A stretch of 64,000 nt of DNA from Acidobacteriota bacterium (GCA_016196065.1 JACPYL010000012.1:248001-312000), one strand, 5' to 3'; shown: positions 17,173 to 25,576, counted from the stretch's first letter. The notes: a model not told the origin generated them from the letters alone. A program made the numbers and translations.

Positions 17173-17263
17173 TCAGCCCCGGGAGAAAGCAATCTGAAGC
17201 GTTCCGAGATTGTGCTCCCAAAGTAGGCGCATGGGCAAGTCCGGAAGGAAAGTTAGCGACTTA

Positions 17264-17300
17264 TGACAAAGAAGGGACGGCGGGGGAAGCCGTCCCTTTC
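17264..17300 (-). terminator. Terminator of the wHTH-like gene
   Basis: GGGACGGC (17274-17281) pairs with GCCGTCCC (17289-17296). Read on the minus strand the hairpin is followed by TTCTTTGT. It lies 45 bases beyond the stop at 17341 and upstream of the toxin gene, so it separates the two minus-strand units. Confidence 0.65.
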
Positions 17301-17340
17301 TGACTTGAGTAGTGCCATGTAGCTTGTATAGACCAGCAAG

Positions 17341-17883
17341 CTACTGCTTTGTTGTCGAAGACGCCTGCGGTGCAAGTCTCGGTGCGATCGAAGGCAGCAG
17401 ATCCGCATTCGCAGCGTTGCCCGCTTCGGCAATCCACTCCCAAACGCGCCGTCCTTTTCCATTGGGAAAAGTCCGCACCTCGGCGTAGCCGACCAGGCGG
17501 TTGAATACGGTAGTCACCGATGCGATCGGATCCTTGTGGTGCTCGACCAGTTCGGGGAAACGCCGTAGCAGTTCGCGGTGGCCTTGGCGTGCTTCCAGTG
17601 GCACGCTTGACTCCATCAGGACGACGCGACAGGCACGCGTGAATCCAGTTTGCTTGCGGGAACTGGCGCGTCCGAGTAGCCGGGTTACTTCAGCCGTGAG
17701 TGCGTCTTCGCCAAACACTTTTGCCAGACACACCATCGTCTGTCGAACCGTGCCGATCCGTTTCATGATGTCGGCACGCTGGAGCAGCAACTGGCGAAGT
17801 TCTATTTCCGCCGCGGCGATTACCTCCTGAACATGTTCGTGGCGCAGAGGCATGGGCTGCGGGACGTTGGTAGCGGTGCTCAT
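17341..17883 (-). CDS. Conserved protein with coiled-coil and winged-helix-like C-terminus
   Basis: A 180-residue cytosolic protein. Residues 15-65 form an amphipathic helix (V-Q-E-V-I-A-A-A-E-I-E-L-R-Q-L-L-L-Q-R). Residues 80-155 look like a winged helix: T-R-A-C-R-V-V-L-M, then L-E-A-R-Q-G-H-R-E-L-L-R-R, then A-S-V-T-T-V-F-N-R-L-V and a wing ending G-R-R-V-W-E-W. I know similar unnamed proteins in Acidobacteria. DNA binding is inference; no ligand domain is present. It has its own terminator and lies just upstream of the toxin-immunity pair without being clearly part of it. Confidence 0.65.
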   Translation of the reverse strand: MSTATNVPQPMPLRHEHVQEVIAAAEIELRQLLLQRADIMKRIGTVRQTMVCLAKVFGEDALTAEVTRLLGRASSRKQTGFTRACRVVLMESSVPLEARQGHRELLRRFPELVEHHKDPIASVTTVFNRLVGYAEVRTFPNGKGRRVWEWIAEAGNAANADLLPSIAPRLAPQASSTTKQ

Positions 17884-17912
17884 AAATTCCCCCTTTACGG
17901 ATGAAGTTACGG

Positions 17913-18344
17913 TTACGGTTTCGTTCCTTCGGCAGCCTCACGCGATTCCGACGAGCGATGGCGGGCAACGAAAAGACGATGATTGGCGTTCGCTGGATAA
18001 ATGTGATGGCCCTCGGAGGCATTTTGTTGCCAGACCTCAATGAGTTCGTGCCGTCCACCAACCGAATAGAACCTCAGCTTGCTGGTGGCTGGGGCTGAAG
18101 ACGACTCAATCTCATTGGTGAATGTGGACGCGACAGTTTGCCCGCGCGCGTCCCGCAAGACCAGGAAATGCTGCATCGGCTGGGTTAGAGAGTAGTCGCC
18201 CGGCTGGAAGGTTCGGTCTCCCAGGCTGAATTCAAATGGGATGTTTACTTTGATCACGGCTGTTGATTGCGCGAGCACGTTTCCGGCTGAGTACACAACA
18301 AACAGCAAAAGTGATGTCAATGTCCGCTTCATTGCCTGCTTCAT
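17913..18344 (-). CDS. Secreted acidobacterial conserved protein (IPFEF family)
   Basis: A 143-residue protein with a signal peptide of about 28 residues (hydrophobic core S-L-L-L-F-V-V-Y-S-A-G). The start at 18344 is fixed by AGGAGG four bases upstream; the frame is open to 18521 but without a ribosome site. The mature protein begins with V-N-I-P-F-E-F-S-L-G-D-R-T-F-Q-P-G-D-Y, a beta-rich pattern found in many exported acidobacterial proteins. The function is not known to me. It is divergent from the LysR-type regulator, which may control it. Confidence 0.7.
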   Translation of the reverse strand: MKQAMKRTLTSLLLFVVYSAGNVLAQSTAVIKVNIPFEFSLGDRTFQPGDYSLTQPMQHFLVLRDARGQTVASTFTNEIESSSAPATSKLRFYSVGGRHELIEVWQQNASEGHHIYPANANHRLFVARHRSSESREAAEGTKP

Positions 18345-18523
18345 AGAGCCTCCTAAGTCGGTCCTGCTGGGTAACTTGCAGTTGGCAGAGTGACGCGAAA
18401 GTTTTCGCATCGCACTCCGTTTCTTGCCGTCAAATAGCTTGGGGCAAGTTAGAAATTGGACGACGTCCAGGGGCGTGGCGAACCGTGGTTTGTTTTCATC
18501 GCGCCGATGAAGGTTGGTCATAG

Positions 18524-19456
18524 GTGGATGTGAATCTGGAAATCCGGCATTTGAAGCTGCTGGCTGCCGTCGCGGAAGAAGGCAGCGTCACAGCCGCAGG
18601 CAAGAGATTGCACCTGACACAGTCCGCGCTCAGTCACCAGTTGCGGGATGCGGAAGAGCGGCTTGGGACCGCACTTTTTCTGCGCCTCGGTAAGCGCATG
18701 GCTCTGACCGCAGCGGGAACCATGCTGGTGGAAGCCGCACACCGCATCCTGAAAGACCTCAAAGACGCGGAGTCGCAGGTGCTCGCGCTCAACGGAGAGA
18801 GTCATGGTGTAATCCGGCTGAGCACCGAGTGCTACACCTGCTATCACTGGCTACCGCCGGTACTGTCGAGCTTTCATGCCCTGTATCCCAACGTAGAAAT
18901 TTCCATCGACATGGCAGCGACGAATCGTCCGGCGGAAGAGTTGCTGGCGGGCAATCTGGATGTTGCGGTGATGTATTGTCCGCCCGAGCACAAGAATCTG
19001 CAGGTAGCGCCGCTGTGCGACGATGAATTGCTGGTCGTGATGTCGCCGAAACACCGGCTGGCGGCGCGACGGCGCATACAGCCCCAGGATCTTGAAGGAG
19101 AGACGCTGCTCTGCTATCCGCCGCGGGACGAGAGCACTTTGCTTTTGAAAGTGCTGCAACCGGCCGGCGTCACTCCCGGCCGCATCATGGAGATTCCACT
19201 TACGGAAGCGATTGTGGAGATGGTTGCGGCCGGCGCCGGGGTCGCATTCTTGGCGGAATGGTCAGTGGCGCCGCATCTGGAAAGCAAGAAGATTGTCGGC
19301 CGGACGCTCGGTGACCTTGGCTTTCACCGATGCTGGTATGCGGTGACTTTGCGCAACCGGCCTGAGGTTGCGTACATGACTGAGTTTCTGAACCTGCTCA
19401 CTCTCAACGGCGCAAAGTACATGGACAGCATGCACGTGAGTGCGGCTGCCTTATAG
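18524..19456 (+). CDS. LysR-family transcriptional regulator
   Basis: A 310-residue regulator. The N-terminal winged helix-turn-helix (residues 5-65) has the standard pattern L-K-L-L-A-A-V-A-E-E-G-S-V-T-A-A-G, L-x-x-T-Q-S-A-L-S-H-Q and G-T-A-L-F-L-R. The C-terminal periplasmic-binding-like effector domain spans 90-295. C-Y-T-C-Y-H-W-L-P-P resembles the MetR group, whose ligand is homocysteine, but no met gene is nearby. The start is GTG at 18524 (a second GTG at 18530 is possible). It is divergent from the secreted IPFEF protein with a 179-base shared control region. Confidence 0.88.
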   Translation: MDVNLEIRHLKLLAAVAEEGSVTAAGKRLHLTQSALSHQLRDAEERLGTALFLRLGKRMALTAAGTMLVEAAHRILKDLKDAESQVLALNGESHGVIRLSTECYTCYHWLPPVLSSFHALYPNVEISIDMAATNRPAEELLAGNLDVAVMYCPPEHKNLQVAPLCDDELLVVMSPKHRLAARRRIQPQDLEGETLLCYPPRDESTLLLKVLQPAGVTPGRIMEIPLTEAIVEMVAAGAGVAFLAEWSVAPHLESKKIVGRTLGDLGFHRCWYAVTLRNRPEVAYMTEFLNLLTLNGAKYMDSMHVSAAAL

Positions 19457-19493
19457 CTCCACCCATCAGGGCGATGGAGCGTCGGCGACTGTG

Positions 19494-21005
19494 CTACTTG
19501 CCGGCCACCATCGCTTTGGATCCCAGTCCGATCAGCCGCTTCATTTTTTCGACGAGCCAGGCTACTTCCTGATGGTTGGGGATGGTTCGTCCGAGAGTTA
19601 TTTTCTTCCCGTTGCTCAGGGTGAGTTCGATGTCGTAGTAGGGTGTGCCCGTCGAACCGCCCTGCTGGCTCCTGATTGCGCTGCTGATGGAAGCGATTTC
19701 CGCAAACGCGAATCGGCGAAGCCTGCCGACTCCGAGAAAGCCTGCCTGCAAGAGCAACTCCCCTTTGCCGATTCCGACACGGGTTGTGCCCAGCCACATC
19801 TGCGCGCAAATATAGAGGAGAAGGAAAGTGAAGAATCCAAAAACGATCGGAAAGAAAACGGGGGCGCGCGAACCCGCAAGGAAGTAAGTGGCCGCGCCGA
19901 AAATCAGCAGGAAAACCGATGTCCCGCTTGCGAACCCCTTGTTGCGTCCTGCGGGGAAATAGAACTCGATGCCCTCCGCGGTCTCCGTGATCACCACCGT
20001 GAGAGCGCTGGGTCGACTGGTCTGCGGAGTTGCATCAATGCTGTTGTCGGGATCGGGGGCCGTAGGCGTCTGCGCGGTGCGGAAGACTGGCACTTCGAAA
20101 ACGTCGCGGTAGTCGACACCCGGAACATCGGCCCGGGCCTCGAGTTGCCAGACGATGACATCGCCGGGGCTGCGGGTTTCAGTGGGCTGAGCATTCCAGG
20201 GAATCCGAAAATTCACGGGGATGGATGTACCGGTTGGTCCGGGGTACATCTGGCCGGGCGCCACGCTCGCTTCCGCGCGCCAGCGAATGTGTTCCCATGT
20301 CGATCGGTTGTCGCCCGACCCGCTGGTCACACGGTTGATGCACGAGAGCCGCAGTTGTATGCCATGGTCGGGCGCTTGCGGAATCCTCGCCTGGATCATG
20401 CCCTTCAACTCGCCGCCGATGACGCCAGGCACAGGAGTGATTTCAAAATAGGTTCGGCCAAAAGTGCGGTAGGCGATCGTCCAGCGAATCGCCCGTACTA
20501 GTAACAGCACGCCGATCAATGGAAAGAGAAGTCCAACATACGCGATCGGTTTCCGAGCCGCTTGCTGGGGAATGAAGATCAGCATCGGCAAGGAAATCGT
20601 GTTCCACAGGCCAGCAAAAATCCATGCGCCGATCATGCCGGAACGCATGCTGCCCTGGATTCGTCCTTGAACCCAGTCCTCGCGCCACAGCCACGGCTCG
20701 GACGGATGCTCGGCTTGTGCGCGCTGCTGCTTCTTGAGCAGCCTTCCGCCAAAGATCACGGCGTAGATCAACCCGAATCCAATACCGCAGAACACCAAAC
20801 CAAAGGGCAGAAAAAGCCAGCTGTGCGAGCTGCCGCTGCCATCGAGCGTCTGACGCATCCCGGTGAAGAGGGCGAAGAGTCCGAAGGCGGCAAAGGGCAG
20901 CGCGAACAGGCAGAGAAATACGGTGCCGAGTTTGCTGGTGCGCTCCACTTTGCATTCATTGTCAGTGGGAACACCCGGACAAGGTAGAGGTGAAAGGTGC
21001 GGCAA
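19494..21005 (-). CDS. Multi-pass membrane protein of unknown function
   Basis: A protein of up to 503 residues with five or more membrane segments: two near the N-terminus (about 27-95), two near 135-185, and two after a long beta-rich extracytoplasmic part (about 390-430). The middle region (200-360) is soluble and carries W-x-L-E-A-R-A-D-V-P-G-V-D-Y-R-D-V-F-E-V-P-V-F, which resembles DUF3592-type membrane proteins. The C-terminal 70 residues are cytosolic. The GTG at 20948 (V-E-R-T-S-K-L-G) is a more natural start because the first 19 residues are proline-rich and atypical. Convergent with the LysR gene. Confidence 0.65.
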   Translation of the reverse strand: MPHLSPLPCPGVPTDNECKVERTSKLGTVFLCLFALPFAAFGLFALFTGMRQTLDGSGSSHSWLFLPFGLVFCGIGFGLIYAVIFGGRLLKKQQRAQAEHPSEPWLWREDWVQGRIQGSMRSGMIGAWIFAGLWNTISLPMLIFIPQQAARKPIAYVGLLFPLIGVLLLVRAIRWTIAYRTFGRTYFEITPVPGVIGGELKGMIQARIPQAPDHGIQLRLSCINRVTSGSGDNRSTWEHIRWRAEASVAPGQMYPGPTGTSIPVNFRIPWNAQPTETRSPGDVIVWQLEARADVPGVDYRDVFEVPVFRTAQTPTAPDPDNSIDATPQTSRPSALTVVITETAEGIEFYFPAGRNKGFASGTSVFLLIFGAATYFLAGSRAPVFFPIVFGFFTFLLLYICAQMWLGTTRVGIGKGELLLQAGFLGVGRLRRFAFAEIASISSAIRSQQGGSTGTPYYDIELTLSNGKKITLGRTIPNHQEVAWLVEKMKRLIGLGSKAMVAGK

Positions 21006-21047
21006 CCAAAGTAACGGGAAATGAACTGGCTTTAGCAGTGGTGAAGA

Positions 21048-21070
21048 CGCGGGGGCAAGCTGCCCCCGCG
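21048..21070. repeat. CGCGGGGGCA hairpin
   Basis: A perfect 10-bp stem, CGCGGGGGCA-AGC-TGCCCCCGCG, in the 90-base gap between two minus-strand genes. It has no T-tract. It resembles the GC-rich palindromes at 37272 and 44714 and is probably a REP-type element. Confidence 0.5.
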
Positions 21071-21095
21071 ACCGCGGGCGCTATTGGATCAGAAT

Positions 21096-21383
21096 CTACT
21101 TTTTGTCGGCCTCGAGGGCCAGGCGGCATTCTTCGAGGGCTTCGTTGACGTGCTTGAGGGCGGCGACACGATGGCCTCCGAAATCATGGGCGGCATTCTC
21201 GAGACTCTTCTTGGCTTCTTTCAGGTGCGTCATTGCCATCGCGATCGCGGGATGCTCTTCCTTTTCTTTCTTCATTTGTACCCGCTTCAGTTTCGGGGTG
21301 GCTGGTTGCTGCGCAGCGGCCGGCATGCTGATCGCGCCGATGAGGGCGGCAGCACTAAGAATGGCAACGAGTTTCTTTTTCAT
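21096..21383 (-). CDS. Small secreted helical protein
   Basis: A 95-residue protein starting at M-K-K-K-L-V-A-I-L, a clear signal peptide ending A-A-A-Q-Q (cut near residue 24); the frame is open to 21539 but that part lacks signal features. The mature 70 residues are a helical, charged domain with H-P-A-I-A-M-A-M-T-H-L-K-E-A-K-K-S-L and H-V-N-E-A-L-E-E-C-R-L-A-L. Evenly spaced His residues could bind metal, but this is speculation. I recognise it only as a type of small exported acidobacterial protein. Confidence 0.65.
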   Translation of the reverse strand: MKKKLVAILSAAALIGAISMPAAAQQPATPKLKRVQMKKEKEEHPAIAMAMTHLKEAKKSLENAAHDFGGHRVAALKHVNEALEECRLALEADKK

Positions 21384-21604
21384 GGGAGATTGGCCTCTCT
21401 GGAAAGTTTGGGGATCGGGATCCCGCAAGCAATGTAGCACAGCAGCCAGAGAGGGCCAGCGCCGGTTGGGCAGCCAGGTTGCGCCCAAAAAAGGAAAGCC
21501 GGGCTGGTTCGCCCGGCGTTTCATATGGGAAGCGTCCATCGCTGGATCAGTATTCCCATCAACCTTGTCGACCTAAATTCGAATTACTAAGTTCGTGAAA
21601 AACC

Positions 21605-21835
21605 TCACATCACCAGGGCGAGGCTTTCCAGTTCGCGTTGCAGTACGGGCAGAGAGCACCCGGAGATTTCGACCCGGCCGGCGGCGTCCAGAGCCGCTTG
21701 TGGCGACACTCCATAACCGCGGCCCATCAGAAACACTTGCAACAATTCAGCAGCATCCCGGGAATCAATCATGCCGCCCTGCAACAAATCGTTGCGCAGA
21801 GCCGCCAGTTCTATCGAAGAAAATCTTTCTCTCAT
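21605..21835 (-). CDS. Small hypothetical protein
   Basis: A 76-residue predicted cytosolic protein. GGAGG 11 bases upstream supports the ATG at 21835 (M-R-E-R-F-S-S-I-E-L). A second ATG three codons earlier is too close to that site, and the frame remains open to 21931. The sequence is helical, with D-A-A-E-L-L-Q-V-F-L-M-G-R-G-Y-G-V-S in the middle. I recognise no family. The ribosome site and the amino-acid composition favour a real gene. Confidence 0.5.
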   Translation of the reverse strand: MRERFSSIELAALRNDLLQGGMIDSRDAAELLQVFLMGRGYGVSPQAALDAAGRVEISGCSLPVLQRELESLALVM

Positions 21836-22102
21836 GGCCGTCATCACCTCCGACCCCCTACTGCTGTGATCTATTAGACTCATCGGCAACCTACTTTGTT
21901 GCATGCAATTAAACTGCCGGAGATTCCCCACCTCGATGGATACGGTTTTCCGGGTAGTAACGTTCCCTCCAAACGTGCTGGATACAGTGATTTAGGGGAA
22001 GAAATGGGTGGAATCAGCACTCGCCAGCCAGGTTGCCAACAATGTTCAAACTGACACTCTGTGTCATTCTGCGGGGGCCCACGACTGGACTTGGCGATCG
22101 GA

Positions 22103-22273
22103 TCAGGCCGCGTCTACGGTAGCGGCATCCATCAGCAAAATCGGAATCCCATCCTGGATGGGATACACGCGACGGCATTCGCTGCATTTCAGGCTGGGCG
22201 GGTTCTCTCGCAGGGCGAGCGCTTTCTTGCAAGCGGGACAAACCAGAATGTCGAGCAGATCCTGCGGAATCAT
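22103..22273 (-). CDS. Trm112 family zinc-ribbon protein
   Basis: A 56-residue protein, M-I-P-Q-D-L-L-D-I-L-V-C-P-A-C-K, with C-x-x-C at residues 12-15 and C-S-E-C at about 34-37, then Y-P-I-Q-D-G-I-P-I-L-L. This is the complete short Trm112/YcaR (UPF0434) fold. In eukaryotes Trm112 activates methyltransferases; bacterial members are often near lipid A or tRNA genes, and the partner here is not evident. The longer frame to 22351 runs into repeat DNA, so the inner ATG is preferred. Divergent from folD. Confidence 0.85.
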   Translation of the reverse strand: MIPQDLLDILVCPACKKALALRENPPSLKCSECRRVYPIQDGIPILLMDAATVDAA

Positions 22274-22297
22274 GATCAGCCATTCTAACCGTGAAAT

Positions 22298-22439
22298 CGT
22301 CGTTGGTCGATGGGGGCTCGTCGTTCGTCGCTCGTCCTTCGCTATTCGCACGCTGGAGTGGATGTGTTGCCCGGTCGTCGAGAAGCTGGGTTGCTAAGGA
22401 CGAACGACGAAGGACGAACGACCAACGACCAACGACCAT
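22298..22439. repeat. Inverted word-repeat (CGTTCGTCG / CGAACGACG family) copy 1
   Basis: Arm 1 (22298-22342) iterates GTCGTT/CGTTCGTC/CTCGTCCTTCG words. Arm 2 (22395-22439) is its near reverse complement, AAGGACGAACGACGAAGG and onward. The spacer is about 50 bases. It fills the divergent region between the Trm112-like gene and folD. A second copy lies at 52551-52630 between secD and secF. Confidence 0.8.
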
Positions 22440-22499
22440 CGCCACACGGCATCCTTGATAGAATCGCCCTTCACACTCACGAAACAGAACTGGGGAGCA

Positions 22500-23420
22500 A
22501 TGGCAGCGAAAATCCTGGATGGCACCAAAATGGCGGCGGAAATCCGCGCGGAAGTGGCCGCGGAAGTGAAGACCATGGCGGCAGGGGGCCTGCGTCCCGG
22601 GCTGGCGGTAGTTTTGGTCGGGCACAATCCTGCGTCGGAAGTCTATGTGCGCGGCAAGGTGAAGAGCTGCGAAGAAGTGGGCATCTACAGCGAGAAGCAT
22701 ACCCCGCCGGACACGGCGTCCACAAAGGACCTGCTCGACCTGGTCGCGGACTTGAATCGTCGAGATGAAATCGACGGCATCCTCGTGCAGTTGCCTTTGC
22801 CTTCGCAGGTAGACGCCAAGAAGATTCTGCTGGCGGTTGATCCTGCAAAAGATGTGGACGGTTTCCACCCCATGAATGTCGGATATCTTTCGACTCAGCG
22901 ACCGGGGCTGGTACCCTGCACTCCGGCGGGCGTGATGGAAATCCTGAAACGAACCGGCATTCCCGTTGCGGGACAAGAAGCGGTTGTGGTGGGACGCAGT
23001 GACATCGTGGGCAAGCCGGTTGCCATGCTGCTCCTGAATGCGAATGCGACCGTGACCGTATGCCACTCCAAGACGCGCGATCTGCCGGGCGTCTGCCGGA
23101 AGGCAGACATCCTGGTGGCGGCAATCGGACAGGCGGGCATGATCACGCGCAATTTCGTGAAGCCTGGTGCGACCGTGATTGATGTGGGCATGAACAAAGT
23201 CAGCGAGCGCTCGGAATTCGATCGTCTGTTTGCTGGGAACAAAAAACGCGAAGAGACGTTTCTCACCAAAGGATCGACGCTGGTGGGAGACGTTCATCCG
23301 GAAGTGGCGGACGTGGCGGGTGCACTGACTCCGGTACCCGGAGGCGTGGGTCCGCTCACGATTGCGATGTTGATGGCCAATACCGTGAAGGCGGCGAAGC
23401 TGCGAAGAGGTCAGAAGTAA
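22500..23420 (+). CDS. folD: Bifunctional methylenetetrahydrofolate dehydrogenase/cyclohydrolase
   Basis: A 306-residue cytosolic enzyme of one-carbon metabolism that converts 5,10-methylene-THF to 10-formyl-THF with NADP. Landmarks: V-G-H-N-P-A-S-E-V-Y-V-R-G-K (catalytic Lys in the Y-x-x-x-K pattern, near residue 57), G-I-L-V-Q-L-P-L-P, D-V-D-G-F-H-P, the G-R-S-D-I-V-G-K-P nucleotide site and P-V-P-G-G-V-G-P-L-T at the end. The ATG at 22500 has GGGGAG six bases upstream. The final R-R-G-Q-K codons run into a repeat. Followed by coaE. Confidence 0.95.
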   Translation: MAAKILDGTKMAAEIRAEVAAEVKTMAAGGLRPGLAVVLVGHNPASEVYVRGKVKSCEEVGIYSEKHTPPDTASTKDLLDLVADLNRRDEIDGILVQLPLPSQVDAKKILLAVDPAKDVDGFHPMNVGYLSTQRPGLVPCTPAGVMEILKRTGIPVAGQEAVVVGRSDIVGKPVAMLLLNANATVTVCHSKTRDLPGVCRKADILVAAIGQAGMITRNFVKPGATVIDVGMNKVSERSEFDRLFAGNKKREETFLTKGSTLVGDVHPEVADVAGALTPVPGGVGPLTIAMLMANTVKAAKLRRGQK

Positions 23421-23470
23421 GAGGGTAGATCTAGTATTTACCTCTGCAATCTGACCTCTGACCTTTGCAA
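23406..23470. repeat. Inverted word-repeat (GGTCAGA / TCTGACC family) copy 1
   Basis: AGAGGTCAGAAGTAAGAGGG (including the folD stop) faces CCTCTGCAATCTGACCTCTG after about 15 bases. Related copies are at 46737-46771 (one arm) and 56826-56897 (both arms). It fills the folD-coaE gap. Confidence 0.65.
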
Positions 23471-23487
23471 TCAATCGAGAAATTCCA

Positions 23488-24123
23488 TTGCTTAAAGTAG
23501 GCCTTACCGGCGGGATTGCGAGCGGCAAATCGGTCGTGGGCGAAATGTTCGTCAAGCTGGGCGCCCACTTGATCCGCGCCGACGACGTTGCGCATCAACT
23601 GATGCAGCCGGGACAAGCTGTTTACAACGAAGTGGTGCGGCGCTTTGGGCGTGAAATCCTTGATCCTGATGGGCGCATCAATCGGCCTCGCTTGGCCGCG
23701 ATGGCGTTTGGAACCGCGAGCGGGGCGGCGCGCGTCGAGGAACTGAACGCCATTGTCCATCCCGCCGTGGTCAGATATGAGAATGAATGGATGGACGAAG
23801 TGGGCCGCAACGATCCGCGAGCGATTGCAATCGTCGAGGCGGCGCTTATCCTGGAAGCAGGCGTGGCAGACCGGTTTGACCGGTTGCTGGTGGTCACGTG
23901 CAGCCCGGAGCAAAGAGTGGAACGCTTCGCCCGCCGGCTTGGAATTTCGGTGGAGTCGGCCCGCGCCGAAGTGACCCGCCGCATGGCCGCCCAATTTTCC
24001 GAAGAAGAGAAAGTAAAAGCCGCAGATTTCGTGATCGACAATTCCGGATCTCTCGATGCGACCGAAGAGCAGGTCCGGCGCGTATTCGCCACCCTGCGCG
24101 AGGCGGCCGCACGAAACCAGTAG
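23488..24123 (+). CDS. coaE: Dephospho-CoA kinase
   Basis: A 211-residue P-loop kinase that performs the last step of coenzyme A synthesis, phosphorylating the 3-prime hydroxyl of dephospho-CoA. The P-loop is G-L-T-G-G-I-A-S-G-K-S (residues 5-15), followed by the D-D residues of A-D-D-V-A-H-Q, the H-P-A-V lid region, and A-D-F-V-I-D-N-S-G-S near the C-terminus. The start is a TTG, fixed by the position of the first strand. Sixty-seven bases downstream of folD, with a repeat in between; likely the same transcript. Confidence 0.93.
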   Translation: MLKVGLTGGIASGKSVVGEMFVKLGAHLIRADDVAHQLMQPGQAVYNEVVRRFGREILDPDGRINRPRLAAMAFGTASGAARVEELNAIVHPAVVRYENEWMDEVGRNDPRAIAIVEAALILEAGVADRFDRLLVVTCSPEQRVERFARRLGISVESARAEVTRRMAAQFSEEEKVKAADFVIDNSGSLDATEEQVRRVFATLREAAARNQ

Positions 24124-24192
24124 TTCCCCTCCGAGTAGTGGGTCAGTTTGAAACCGAATCCAATCCCATGCATCCGGCGGTACTCCTACATT

Positions 24193-24264
24193 CAGCCCAA
24201 CGCATGAGTCCCATCCAACCCAACGCACAAAGTCCCCTGCAACCCAGCGCATAGAGTCCCGTAG
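24193..24264 (+). repeat. 24-bp tandem repeat, three copies
   Basis: Three adjoining 24-base units, each with the pattern cCCAacGCAnnnAGTCCCnnnn (24193, 24217, 24241), lie downstream of coaE. The last unit merges into the AGTCCCGTAGGGAC hairpin of the next repeat. The phase is exact but the copies differ at several positions. Confidence 0.65.
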
Positions 24265-24343
24265 GGACAAATGACAATAGCCCGGCGTTTCAACGCCGGG
24301 TCGGTTCCGCGTAAGGACGAAAAGTCCCGGGAGGGACGACTGA
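24256..24343. repeat. GTCCCGTAGGGAC / CCCGGCGTTTCAACGCCGGG repeat, copy 1
   Basis: A chain of hairpins: AGTCCCGTAGGGAC, then CCCGGCGTTTCAACGCCGGG, then AAGTCCCGGGAGGGACGACTGA. The same hairpins with the same connecting words (GACAATAGCCCG, CGACTGAT) recur in the opposite order at 57851-58058. With the tandem repeat it accounts for most of the 357-base gap between coaE and the next gene; the remainder (24344-24480) shows only a GGAGGT ribosome site. Confidence 0.75.
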
Positions 24344-24480
24344 TCTCGGGGATGCGCCTGTGAGAATTCAGCCGTGCCTAAGGCGCTTTGATGACATCAG
24401 TTGTGCTCCCCACAGTGGAGTTCTACAATTGTCTTGTTTCCCCTTCCGTAAAACGATCTGTGCCGGTTCAGGAGGTCCCC

Positions 24481-25125
24481 ATGAAACCGCTCAGTGTTTC
24501 GTTACTGGCCGTAGCCATCGTTTCCATCTACCTGTTGACGAGTTGCGATTCCACACCGAAAGCCGGAGAGGGTGCAAGCACGACTGCGCCCGCAGCCCCG
24601 GTTAAGCCACCGCAACCTTACACGGGATTGCAGGCCTTCAGCTGCATCAGTGGCCTGGCACAGAAATGGTCCCCCGACGTGATTCCCGTGCGCCTGGAAT
24701 CACAACCGAACAGCGAGGCCAATGGTCAGGGCGGCAAGTCCACCGTCTGGAAAGCGGGATTCATTTCTCCAAGCCGGCGAAAGCTCAAATACTTCTATTG
24801 CTCGGGCAGTCGGCTAAAAGAATCGCCGCCCTACGGACCGTCCGCTGGGAGCGAGGAACCATACGGTTCCGATGTGCCTGCGCTCGGATTCCAGTCGTTG
24901 TTTCTTAAGACCGACTCCGACAAGGCATTCGCAGTGGCGCAAGAGCATGGTGGCGCCAACCTGATCAAGAAGAACCCAGATCAAGTGGTGACCTACTTCG
25001 TGCTCTGGAACCAGAAACAGCAGGCTCTCCACTGGTACGTGATGTACGGCAAGGATAAGGAGTCAGCCGCAGGCACAGGGATCGTGAACGCTTTGACCGG
25101 CGTCTACGTGGGCATAGGCAAGTAA
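24481..25125 (+). CDS. Putative lipoprotein of unknown function
   Basis: A 214-residue protein with a lipoprotein signal peptide: hydrophobic residues 5-20 and L-L-T-S-C21-D, with Asp at +2. In enterobacteria that residue would retain it in the inner membrane; the rule may not hold here. A T/A/P-rich linker (25-45) leads to a domain from about 50 to 210 with two Cys (F-S-C-I-S, F-Y-C-S-G). GGAGGT lies just upstream of the ATG, which decides this start over the open frame from 24388. I recognise no family. Confidence 0.65.
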   Translation: MKPLSVSLLAVAIVSIYLLTSCDSTPKAGEGASTTAPAAPVKPPQPYTGLQAFSCISGLAQKWSPDVIPVRLESQPNSEANGQGGKSTVWKAGFISPSRRKLKYFYCSGSRLKESPPYGPSAGSEEPYGSDVPALGFQSLFLKTDSDKAFAVAQEHGGANLIKKNPDQVVTYFVLWNQKQQALHWYVMYGKDKESAAGTGIVNALTGVYVGIGK

Positions 25126-25156
25126 GCCGGCATCTGTGGCGTTGGCTGAGACGAGA

Positions 25157-25576
25157 CTAGGTTTGGATCGCGCCACCCGGCCGGCGCATCCACTGCGCTA
25201 GAACTATTCCCAGATCCAGTAGCGTGAGCAACGAAATCACTCCCAGCGAAATCGCGCAGTAGATACACCAGACTCCCAGCACACTGGCTTCGATGTGGGC
25301 GAGGCGGAGCGAGAATCCGAGGGCGGGCAAGATCGCGAGCAACATCAGGCGGTAGGCTCGTTTGTAAGCGAGCGCAGCCAGCAGGAGATACCCCACAATT
25401 CCAATGGCGGCCACTGGAATGCCCATGATTACTGCGAAGGGACTCTTGTTAACGATCCCGCAGTCCCAGCGTTCGTTGATGCTGCACGGGGAATCGCCTT
25501 CGCGGTAGTGTTCGCGCAGGGCCAGTGACGAGGCCGTGATTCCCACCACACACAGGATTACCAGGATCCATTTCAT
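25157..25576 (-). CDS. Vitamin K epoxide reductase (VKOR) family protein
   Basis: A 139-residue inner-membrane protein with four to five helices that reoxidises a periplasmic disulfide oxidase using quinone. The four key cysteines are present: C31 and C39 in the loop (C-S-I-N-E-R-W-D-C), and the active C104-x-x-C107 (G-V-W-C-I-Y-C-A). The conserved loop Ser is in the N-K-S-P-F segment. There is no fused thioredoxin domain and no DsbA-like gene next to it, so the partner is elsewhere. It is convergent with the lipoprotein gene; GGAG-type sites upstream are weak. Confidence 0.88.
   Translation of the reverse strand: MKWILVILCVVGITASSLALREHYREGDSPCSINERWDCGIVNKSPFAVIMGIPVAAIGIVGYLLLAALAYKRAYRLMLLAILPALGFSLRLAHIEASVLGVWCIYCAISLGVISLLTLLDLGIVLAQWMRRPGGAIQT

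Noticed and set aside
22014-23555. Minus-strand open frame of more than 500 codons.
   Set aside because: It covers folD in antisense and a repeat region; Arg/His/Ser-rich shadow of GC-rich coding DNA with no domain.
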